Source: Flavobacterium alvei
Lineage (GTDB): Bacteria > Bacteroidota > Bacteroidia > Flavobacteriales > Flavobacteriaceae
Assembly: GCF_002920895.1 (NCBI RefSeq)
Contig: NZ_PQVG01000007.1
Span: 89,147 to 153,146 of the forward strand
Length of the DNA stretch: 64,000 bases
Reading direction: 5' to 3'
Of the stretch, positions 1-7,616 are shown piece after piece (within the stretch, counting starts at the first letter, position 1; each line of letters begins with the position of its first letter). Both the position numbers and the translations under genes were made by a program. The notes beneath the pieces are model-generated. The model was not told where the DNA came from. It ran no database searches and worked only from the letters and a program-made list of their open reading frames with translations.

Positions 1-3000
1 TCTACAAGATAAATGTCTTGACCTGTTGCAAACAATCCATCAACGTGGTCTTTTGCAATGGTATAAGTTCCTGCAACACTTGCTTTGAAGTTTAAATTCA
101 CAACATCGTTATCGCTAAATACTGGGCGTCCTTGAATAACATACTCTTCTCCAGCAATATCCGATGTTAAGGCTGTTGCAGCATCATTAATATATTTTCC
201 ATCAAATCCTGCATCAAATCCTGTAGTAGCTCCATCCATATATCCTACTAACATTTGGCTAAAAGCACCATCAGTATTGGTTAGATTGATCCAAACTCTG
301 TCTATTTGAGCTGCAGCTTTTGTTCTTAAAAAAGTGGCTGTATTAGTAGTACGCATTCCATTATTAAATGCAATCGTACCTGAAGGTGGTACGGTTGTAA
401 TGAAACCTTGACCTACTGCAATGTATCCATTAGGAAAAATACCCCCATCTCCTGTACTAACTCCAACTGTAACTCCTGTTTTATTCATTGTTGCATATGC
501 CGATGTGACTATAGCTTCTCCATTCTTTTTTCTCCATAAATATAAGGTTCCTCCATCTAGTGCATCTAAATTGGCATTTATAAAATCTAAAGCTTTAATA
601 TTTGAAGGATATGGGTTTCCTACTGCTACATATTGACCTGGAGTTAATCCTGTCAAATTAATATCACCATTATTAAGAACTCCTGTAAATACTCCTGGAT
701 AAGCCAAAGTTGCTGTTCCCGCATCATATCCTACTGTTGGATCTGTATTGGGCATACGAATTAAGAAACCTTTTCCTATTGTAAATGGTGTAGTTGAGGG
801 ATCTGCTTCAGCATTGTACAAATTAGTTGAACTATTATAGTTATAGAAACGTGTTGTAGTAGTAGCAGGTGAAAATGCTAATAAATTTTGGCTAGCCACT
901 GGAGAGGACCACATAGTATAATCTAAACGATATAATGAATTACTATTTCGTTTTACTACTGCATTTCCGGTATTTGTAACATTGTTTACTTGAATCAAAT
1001 TGGCGTCGTTCTCTACAATAAGACTACCATTATTGATTACTTCGTTTTGTACAGTAATATTTGTCCCTGAATTTACAGTAAATGACTTCCCTGAATTTAC
1101 AGTCAGTTTTTTGGCAGAAATTGTTCCGTTGGTTGTAGTTGAATAAAAACCTGCAACATAAGCCGCAAGAGTTGTATCTGGAGTTCCATTATCCCAAACT
1201 GTTCCGTTCCAAGTAGTTGATTCATCCAAATATAAAGAAGTCGGAACGTTTTGACCCGTCAATATATAAGCGGCATTTCTCCAAACTGTTAACAATTCAT
1301 TGGTAACATTTTTACCATAAGATTCACACATTGCTCCATAATTAAATCCAAAAGCAATCATTCTAGAAGGACATACATCTGTAACAGCTGTACCAAATTG
1401 TGTTCCTGAAGGAATATCATTGATTAAAATTGTCTTATCAGCATTAGTAACTTCTGGAATGCTAGCTAGCAAGGTTCCTGTTGCCGAAAGTTCTAAACTT
1501 TTGGCTATAGAAATAGCCTTAGTGTTACCAGTAGTAGTACCTGTATCATCTGAAAGCGTTTTAAAAAGAGGTAAACTCGTTGTTGCGAAAGTAATTCCAC
1601 TAAAAAGCGGATTCGACTGATTACCTAAATCTACTGTTACTGATAAATTTGAAGTATCAGCAATTGTTGTTCCTCCTGTAGATGTAGTTGAACTAACTGC
1701 TCTAGCATTTTGCAAAGCAAATACTTTGTTATAAATAACAGGAATAGTAAGATTTTTAATTGCTAATTTTCCTGCAGGCTTCAAAACTGCATCTCCACCT
1801 CCAACTGATTCTTGTACAACAAGTAAATCATAAGCTGAAAATGAAGCTGGTAAATTTGCTCCATTAAGATCAGTAGCCACAACTGTAACATTAAAATTTT
1901 CATTCTTTAGCATTCTAATAACTGGATCATCAGCAAAAGTTGCAGCAGCTGCATCCATTGTTTTATTGTATGTGGCATAAAGTACATTTCTTTTCGGGTT
2001 TGTTGGATCAACAGTAAGTGTTTGTGTTACATCTACAGCTGGATTTGAATTAGCATTTCCTGCTTGTGAAGCTGTAATAGTAGTCGTTCCAGCTCCAACA
2101 AAATGAATTTTACCAGCAACAACAGATGCTACCCCTGTATTTGAACTTGCATAAGTGATTGGATTAATAGCCAAAGTTGCTGAGGTTGCAGGAGAATAAT
2201 CTGCAAAATTACTATACTTGGTTGCGGTAGCCGCCATAATAATAGTTTGATTTACCTTGATAATATCAGCTGTTAAACCTGTTGGTTGTGTCAAAGTATA
2301 ATTTGCTGCCTTTGCTCCTGTTAAAGTACAAGTAGAAGTAACTGCAATTCCTGTTGCAACATTAGCATCAGCGAAAGTACCTGTTCCGTTTAGGGTAACA
2401 GCATCACTATTAATGATCCCTGTAAGTGTTCCTGTAATTACTGCAGCGGTAGTTCCATTATATACTTTGTTTTGAGCCAAAGCATCTGGAAGTGTTAATG
2501 CTTTAGTATTTACAGTCAAAGACTGTATTACATTAGTTGCCGCAGCATAAGTTGCATCACCTACTTGAGAAGCTGTGATATTAGTTGTTCCCGCACCTAC
2601 AATTGTAACAGTACTACCTGAAATAGTTGCTACTGCTGTATTAGAACTTGCGTAAGAAACAGTTAAACCAGAATCTGAAGATCCTGTCAAAGCAAAAGCG
2701 GTGTCTCCATAAGTGGCATCCGACAAGGCTCCGAAAGTAATCGCTTGTGGAGTTGTCCCGACTGATGCACCTGTTCCTGTAATTTCATTAGAATAATTAA
2801 ATGCTTTGTCTACTGTATATACTTTATAATAAGAACCCGCAGCTGCCGTATCCGTAAATGAGGTTGCTGTACCAATATAAGCTACAGTACCAACCAAAGA
2901 TCCTGTACCATTTGTTGTAGTATTCCCTACAGCATAAATACCATTTTGATTTGGGTCATTGTCTGCATTTGGATTTGTAGCGTAACGTACCACTACATAA

Positions 3001-3740
3001 CCACCTCCATCAACTCCTCCTGCAGGAGCAGTCCAACTTACAAGCGGATTTGCACCAGTTGCAACTGTTAAATTTGTAGGCGAATCTGGAGCTGTAACAT
3101 CGTCAACACCAGTATATACAACAAAGTCATCAACTAATGCCGAAAAGGGCAATGTAGTAACATTGTTACCAAATCCTGCCCAAGTACCAGTAGCTGCTAC
3201 CACATTTACCACACCTGTATATCTGTAAGTAACTTTTACCCAACCATTTGCATCAGCTGTCCCCTGAGTACCTGCACCAGAGCCTCTTGCATTTGTATAT
3301 ATTGCTCCTTTTGTAGCAGTACCTGCCACTGAAGTTTTAACAAAATACTGCACCGTATAATTTTCTCCAAGGACAGATACCCCATCCCCACATACAAGAG
3401 CAGGAGAAAATTTAGGGCTCATAATATATTTCCCTGTAGCTGCAACAGTATTTACAATATTAAAAGCTTTTGTCCCTGAACGTGCACCACTAGAGACAAT
3501 TGTCGAAGTAGATAAATTAGCACTATCATAAGACCACTTAGTAGTACTAACTGTTGTTTGAGACAAAGCAGCAGAATTTAAAGTTGCTCCCTCAAAGCCA
3601 CCGTCATATTGACCTGTAGCAATAGGTTGTTGTCCCCAACTAGCCTGAGAACACATTAATACCAATAAAAAAAGCCAAGACAAAACAGGGTAGTTTTGTT
3701 GGCTTTTTAGCCGAGAAAAAAATTGAGTAAATTTTGTCAT
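1..3740 (-). CDS. Large T9SS-type secreted protein with Ig-like/MBG domains (3' end outside window)
   Basis: The ATG at 3738-3740 opens a frame that is uninterrupted to the window edge, so the C-terminus is missing. The protein starts with a signal peptide ending near CSQASWGQ. It then has a jellyroll-like region, a fibronectin-III-like stretch (SPTNLTVATG), bacterial Ig-like repeats (NITASQVGDATYAAATN, repeated later), an MBG/YDG-type domain (KVYNGTTAAVITGTLTG) and a flavodoxin-like segment (FSAYDLLVVQES). From about position 1144 down to 1 it enters the constant module shared with the next three paralogues (WSSPVASQNLLAFSP, VGNPYPSNI, EEYVIQGRPVFSD). By analogy the lost tail should be a T9SS sorting domain. 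It is likely exported and attached to the surface or released; the ligand is unknown. By analogy a small partner gene should follow just outside the window. Confidence 0.85.
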   Translation of the reverse strand, partial: MTKFTQFFSRLKSQQNYPVLSWLFLLVLMCSQASWGQQPIATGQYDGGFEGATLNSAALSQTTVSTTKWSYDSANLSTSTIVSSGARSGTKAFNIVNTVAATGKYIMSPKFSPALVCGDGVSVLGENYTVQYFVKTSVAGTATKGAIYTNARGSGAGTQGTADANGWVKVTYRYTGVVNVVAATGTWAGFGNNVTTLPFSALVDDFVVYTGVDDVTAPDSPTNLTVATGANPLVSWTAPAGGVDGGGYVVVRYATNPNADNDPNQNGIYAVGNTTTNGTGSLVGTVAYIGTATSFTDTAAAGSYYKVYTVDKAFNYSNEITGTGASVGTTPQAITFGALSDATYGDTAFALTGSSDSGLTVSYASSNTAVATISGSTVTIVGAGTTNITASQVGDATYAAATNVIQSLTVNTKALTLPDALAQNKVYNGTTAAVITGTLTGIINSDAVTLNGTGTFADANVATGIAVTSTCTLTGAKAANYTLTQPTGLTADIIKVNQTIIMAATATKYSNFADYSPATSATLAINPITYASSNTGVASVVAGKIHFVGAGTTTITASQAGNANSNPAVDVTQTLTVDPTNPKRNVLYATYNKTMDAAAATFADDPVIRMLKNENFNVTVVATDLNGANLPASFSAYDLLVVQESVGGGDAVLKPAGKLAIKNLTIPVIYNKVFALQNARAVSSTTSTGGTTIADTSNLSVTVDLGNQSNPLFSGITFATTSLPLFKTLSDDTGTTTGNTKAISIAKSLELSATGTLLASIPEVTNADKTILINDIPSGTQFGTAVTDVCPSRMIAFGFNYGAMCESYGKNVTNELLTVWRNAAYILTGQNVPTSLYLDESTTWNGTVWDNGTPDTTLAAYVAGFYSTTTNGTISAKKLTVNSGKSFTVNSGTNITVQNEVINNGSLIVENDANLIQVNNVTNTGNAVVKRNSNSLYRLDYTMWSSPVASQNLLAFSPATTTTRFYNYNSSTNLYNAEADPSTTPFTIGKGFLIRMPNTDPTVGYDAGTATLAYPGVFTGVLNNGDINLTGLTPGQYVAVGNPYPSNIKALDFINANLDALDGGTLYLWRKKNGEAIVTSAYATMNKTGVTVGVSTGDGGIFPNGYIAVGQGFITTVPPSGTIAFNNGMRTTNTATFLRTKAAAQIDRVWINLTNTDGAFSQMLVGYMDGATTGFDAGFDGKYINDAATALTSDIAGEEYVIQGRPVFSDNDVVNLNFKASVAGTYTIAKDHVDGLFATGQDIYLV

Positions 3741-3789
3741 AAAAAATAATTTTGGTTAATCAATAAAGTTAGTTATTCAAGAAATTAAT

Positions 3790-3823
3790 GCAATCGATTA
3801 TCTTAAATAACGTAATCGATTGC
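3790..3823. promoter_or_regulatory. Inverted repeat, LacI-type operator candidate
   Basis: GCAATCGATTA (3790-3800) is repeated in inverted form as TAATCGATTGC (3813-3823). Each arm is itself nearly palindromic around ATCGAT, as in many LacI-family operators. It lies 50-85 bp upstream of the first array gene. No LacI-type regulator is in the window, so the assignment is inference. Confidence 0.4.
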
Positions 3824-4119
3824 GTAAAAATACATGTTTTTCATTAACTTTAACATAAAAAACACATGCTATAATTAAAAATGAATATTTTTTTTATATT
3901 CATAAAAAAATAGTTAATTTTTAATTATTACACAATACTTTCAACTAAAACGAAACCAAACTTTACTTATTTCAAAATAAAATCAGAATTAAATAATAAA
4001 ATAATACAATATAAATTAAATTTTAAAGGTTAATTTGCTTTCAAACAAGCGATTAATCGTCGTTCGACTCTTGCAATTGACATTTTAAAGACAATTGAAT
4101 TGTTAAACCCAATAAACAA

Positions 4120-4152
4120 CAAGCCCTGTTCCAAAAACTGAAACAGGGCTTG
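4120..4152 (-). terminator. Rho-independent terminator after first small membrane peptide gene
   Basis: An 11-bp perfect stem, CAAGCCCTGTT / AACAGGGCTTG, lies 23 bp past the stop of the 72-residue peptide. The same stem recurs at 7296-7322 and 10455-10485. Confidence 0.75.
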
Positions 4153-4174
4153 TAAAAAACCTTTATGCTTTTAT

Positions 4175-4393
4175 TTAGCTATTCACTTTCTTATTTTGAA
4201 TGACTCTGAATGTCAAGAAAACAAGTACTAAGCCTGCCAAAGCCAGAACCCATAAATAATCACCAATCGGTGCTGGCGCATCAGTTCCTTCTAAAGTACC
4301 TGTACCGTCATCTGTCCCAGGTTGTGCAAACGTGACAAAACTTACCAATAAAAAGAATAGGGTGATATATGATTTTGATAATATGTTTTTCAT
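4175..4393 (-). CDS. 72-aa signal-peptide/TM small protein, PID-CTERM-like (copy A)
   Basis: The protein has a signal peptide (to about residue 23, FVTFAQ), then a short acidic Gly/Thr linker (GTDDGTGTLEGTDAP). It ends in APIGDYLWVLAL, one membrane helix and a basic end (FRVIQNKK). A P-I-D/G motif before a helix and a positive tail resembles the small PID-CTERM sorting-tail proteins of Bacteroidota; that assignment is from memory and uncertain. It sits 49 bp after the stop of the LamG protein gene, with the same spacing and almost the same spacer at the other two copies, so the pair is probably co-transcribed. Its function is unknown; it could anchor, process or partner the large protein. Confidence 0.8.
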   Translation of the reverse strand: MKNILSKSYITLFFLLVSFVTFAQPGTDDGTGTLEGTDAPAPIGDYLWVLALAGLVLVFLTFRVIQNKKVNS

Positions 4394-4442
4394 AATTGTA
4401 TTTTTTTTAATTTTCTAATTGCTTTTTAAACTACCTAATTCT

Positions 4443-6824
4443 CTAGTTTATTGCTTTTTTAGTCACTACTCTATTATCGTCGGATGTGATTTGAATTAGC
4501 AAAGCTTGTTTGCCTGCAGCAAGATTTTTTAAAGCTGTTGTTGTAGCATTTACCGATTTTTGCTCTAATACTAATCTTCCTGTTACATCAAATACTTTTA
4601 CACTTTTCATTGTAGTATTTCCTGCATTGATATTCAATACTCCGTTTTGTTTGTAAACTGAAATTGAATTTTCATCAAATGCTAAATCGTTCACTTTCAA
4701 AGAAGCGCTAGTTTTATAAGTCAACTGAAAACGAGTATTATTTACTCCTGCTGCTGCTGTAAATGTATAAGCTTCTTTTTGCAAATTGGTTTCTACACCT
4801 GTTGTTTTATCTACAAGATAAATGTCTTGACCTGTTGCAAACAATCCATCAACGTGGTCTTTTGCAATGGTATAAGTTCCTGCAACACTTGCTTTGAAAT
4901 TTAAATTAACAACATCTGTATCGCTAAATACTGGACGTCCTTGAATAACATATTCTTCTCCAGCAATATCAGATGTTAAGGCTGTTGCAGCATCATTAAT
5001 ATATTTTCCATCAAATCCTGCATCAAATCCTGTAGTAGCTCCATCCATATATCCTACTAACATTTGGCTAAAAGCACCGTCAGTGTTGGTTAGATTGATC
5101 CAAACTCTGTCTATTTGAGCTGCAGCTTTTGTTCTTAAAAAAGTGGCTGTATTAGTAGTACGCATTCCATTATTAAATGCAATCGTACCTGAAGGTGGTA
5201 CGGTTGTAATGAAACCTTGACCTACTGCAATGTATCCATTAGGAAAAATACCTCCATCTCCTGTACTCACTCCAACTGCAACTCCTGTTTTATTCATTGT
5301 TGCATATGCCGATGTGACTATAGCTTCTCCATTCTTTTTTCTCCATAAATATAAGGTTCCTCCATCTAGTGCATCTAAATTGGCATTTATAAAATCTAAA
5401 GCTTTAATATTTGAAGGATATGGGTTTCCTACTGCTACATATTGACCTGGAGTTAATCCTGTCAAATTAATATCACCATTATTAAGAACTCCTGTAAATA
5501 CTCCTGGATAAGCCAATGTTGCTGTGCCTGCATCATAATTTGATGTTGGGTCAGTATTAGGCATACGGATTAAGTATCCTTTTCCTACTGTAAATGGTGT
5601 AGTTGAGGGATCTGCTACTGCATTGTACAAATTAGTTGAACTATTATAGTTGTAAAAACGTGTTGTAGTAGTAGCAGGTGAAAATGCTAATAAATTTTGG
5701 CTAGCCACTGGAGAGGACCACATAGTATAATCTAAACGATATAATGGATTGCTATTGCGTTTTACTACTGCATTTCCAGTATTTACAACATTATTTACTT
5801 GAATCAAATTGGCGTCGTTTTCTACAATAAGACTACCATTATTGATTACTTCGTTTTGTACAGTAATATTTGTCCCTGTATTTACTGTAAATGACTTCCC
5901 TGAATTTACAGTCAGCTTTTTGGCAGAAATTGTTCCGTGGGTTGTAGTTGAATATGTTCCGTCGATAACAGCCTCTGTTGTACTATCTGGAGTACCAAAT
6001 GACCAATTTGTATCCCAAACTGTAGGCATTCCTGTTACAAAGTTAGAAGTAGAACCAGTTAATGCAAACGAACCTTGAAAAGTTCCATTTAAGTTTGAGG
6101 TTGACGAATCTGTAAGTGAAACGATAGAAGTATTATTTGCTTCAGCAACACCTTGATTCATTTTGTAATATGCAATAAGTCCTGCTGAATTATCAGGCAC
6201 TTGATTTTTATAATTTGCAAGAATTTCTGCTGCTGATCGAGTGGTATTCCAAATACGTACTTCATCCATTTTTCCACCGAAGGTTTCAGCCCCATCAGTT
6301 CTCTTACCTAATACCCAAAGACCGTTAACCGTAGGAAGTGATATTGACGTTGGTAGCACACCTACTTCAAGTCCGTTGTAATACAGACGCAAATTAGCTC
6401 CGTCGTAGGTTGAGGCAATGTGAACCCAGGTGTTGAGTGTAGGCATAGCAGCCCCAACTTGTTGGTAAATTCCTCCATTACCAATAATAGAATAAATACT
6501 ATTATCACCTTGATTGTAGTAAATCGCAAATTTAATATCAGAATCACTACCATCATACCATTCTCCAATTAATTCTACTTGATCACCAATAGATTCAATG
6601 TTAAACCAGCCTTCAACAGTCACGTTATTTCCTAGAATTTGATTATTTATGGATGATGGAATTTCAACATAATCGTTGGTTCCATCAAAATGCAGGGCGT
6701 TATTCTGAGCATTAACTGTCGCGTTGGGAAACAGGAACACTCCCAGCAAAAAGATAAATACAGTCGTTCTATGCAAACAAAATGTTTTGCTTATTTTCAT
6801 TTTAGAGTAATTTTTAATTTTCAT
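4443..6824 (-). CDS. LamG-domain secreted protein with T9SS type C-like sorting tail
   Basis: This is 793 aa. Two in-frame ATGs exist; MKISKTF (residue 9, ATG at 6798-6800) gives the neater signal peptide, ending NATVNAQ. Residues about 40-205 form a concanavalin/LamG domain (LHFDGTNDYVEIP, VTVEGWFNIES, GKMDEVRIWNTTRS), which usually binds glycans or proteins. From about residue 290 it enters the constant module of the array. The last about 85 residues (NGVLNINAGNT, VKVFDVTGRLVLEQ, VVTKKAIN) resemble the ChiA-type (type C) T9SS sorting domain. The module is almost identical, without indels, to that of the first array gene. The protein is expected outside the cell; its ligand is not predictable. 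Confidence 0.88.
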   Translation of the reverse strand: MKIKNYSKMKISKTFCLHRTTVFIFLLGVFLFPNATVNAQNNALHFDGTNDYVEIPSSINNQILGNNVTVEGWFNIESIGDQVELIGEWYDGSDSDIKFAIYYNQGDNSIYSIIGNGGIYQQVGAAMPTLNTWVHIASTYDGANLRLYYNGLEVGVLPTSISLPTVNGLWVLGKRTDGAETFGGKMDEVRIWNTTRSAAEILANYKNQVPDNSAGLIAYYKMNQGVAEANNTSIVSLTDSSTSNLNGTFQGSFALTGSTSNFVTGMPTVWDTNWSFGTPDSTTEAVIDGTYSTTTHGTISAKKLTVNSGKSFTVNTGTNITVQNEVINNGSLIVENDANLIQVNNVVNTGNAVVKRNSNPLYRLDYTMWSSPVASQNLLAFSPATTTTRFYNYNSSTNLYNAVADPSTTPFTVGKGYLIRMPNTDPTSNYDAGTATLAYPGVFTGVLNNGDINLTGLTPGQYVAVGNPYPSNIKALDFINANLDALDGGTLYLWRKKNGEAIVTSAYATMNKTGVAVGVSTGDGGIFPNGYIAVGQGFITTVPPSGTIAFNNGMRTTNTATFLRTKAAAQIDRVWINLTNTDGAFSQMLVGYMDGATTGFDAGFDGKYINDAATALTSDIAGEEYVIQGRPVFSDTDVVNLNFKASVAGTYTIAKDHVDGLFATGQDIYLVDKTTGVETNLQKEAYTFTAAAGVNNTRFQLTYKTSASLKVNDLAFDENSISVYKQNGVLNINAGNTTMKSVKVFDVTGRLVLEQKSVNATTTALKNLAAGKQALLIQITSDDNRVVTKKAIN
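4810..5954 (-). repeat. Near-identical 1.14-kb direct repeat of array positions 1-1145
   Basis: Positions 1-1145 and 4810-5954 align without gaps at a constant offset of 4809 and differ at only scattered bases. Similarity stops abruptly beyond 1145/5954, inside codons of both genes. It encodes most of the constant C-terminal module. More diverged versions lie in the genes at 7617-10229 and 10777-13242. Confidence 0.9.
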
Positions 6825-7349
6825 ATGGTATTTGTTTTAGAGACTATTTTAATGATTTTAATATTTAATAAATTATTTAGTTTCTTAAAAGTGATAGATT
6901 AAATGTAATAAAAACGCAAATAAAAAAGAAAATTCTTTAAAAAAACATTGCAATATTAAACAATATTAATGATAATATCAAATTTTTTTAGGGTAAACAC
7001 TTACTTTTTCAAAACAAAAAAAGCAAATAACATTGATTTACTGTAGTTTAAGCATACACCAATCCCTATTTAATGCTACTAATCACAATTTAACCGCACA
7101 AATACACTTTGCAGGTTTGATTTTACAAAGTATCAAATACTATAAAAAAATTGTTCCGCATATCTATTTTCAAAACTAAGCGAATCTTTTTCTTGCAAAA
7201 CACATTTGACCAATCGCTTCGAAACTCTTTTAATACTATAAATTAATTTCTTAAAAGAACTATATCTTAAACAAATAAGTAATTAAAAACAATAAGCCCT
7301 GTTCTAAAAACTAGAACAGGGCCTGTAAAGCAAACCTTTATGCTTTTAT
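6825..7349. other. AT-rich intergenic spacer of the array
   Basis: No gene is seen. It should contain the promoter of the LamG gene and, at its right end, the terminator of the next small gene (7296-7322). No convincing TAnnTTTG box or repeat was found. Confidence 0.5.
7296..7322 (-). terminator. Terminator after second small membrane peptide gene
   Basis: GCCCTGTTCT / AGAACAGGGC form a 10-bp stem, 27 bp past the stop at 7350. It is the same terminator family as at 4120-4152. Confidence 0.75.
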
Positions 7350-7568
7350 TTAGCTATTCACTTTCTTATTTTGAATGGCTCTGAATGTCAAGAAAACAAG
7401 TACTAAGCCTGCTAAAGCCAGAACCCATAAATAATCACCAATCGGTGCAGGGGCATCGGTTCCTTCTAAAGTACCTGTACCGTCATCTGTCCCAGGTTGT
7501 GCAAACGTGACAAAACTTACCAATAAAAAGAAAAGAGTGATATATGATTTTGACAATATGTTTTTCAT
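7350..7568 (-). CDS. 72-aa signal-peptide/TM small protein, PID-CTERM-like (copy B)
   Basis: It is identical to copy A except Ala for Val in FRAIQNKK. It has a signal peptide, a 20-residue acidic Gly/Thr-rich segment, APIGDYLWVLAL, one transmembrane helix and a basic C-terminus. It follows the leucine-rich-repeat protein gene by 48 bp with the conserved spacer and is followed by its own terminator. Maintenance of three almost invariant copies beside strongly diverging large genes suggests selection or gene conversion. No function is assigned. Confidence 0.8.
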   Translation of the reverse strand: MKNILSKSYITLFFLLVSFVTFAQPGTDDGTGTLEGTDAPAPIGDYLWVLALAGLVLVFLTFRAIQNKKVNS

Positions 7569-7616
7569 AAATGTATTTTTTTAATTTTCTAATTGCTTTT
7601 TAAACTACCTAATTCT

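Larger units (their letters stand above)
3741..4174. other. AT-rich intergenic region with paired ATCGAT operator-like sites
   Basis: There is no credible gene here. It contains the upstream region of the first array gene (transcribed leftward) and the terminator of the small gene on its right. Positions 3790-3823 hold a perfect 11-bp inverted repeat, GCAATCGATTA / TAATCGATTGC, separated by 12 bp. The rest is very AT-rich, and no clear TAnnTTTG box was found. Confidence 0.6.
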
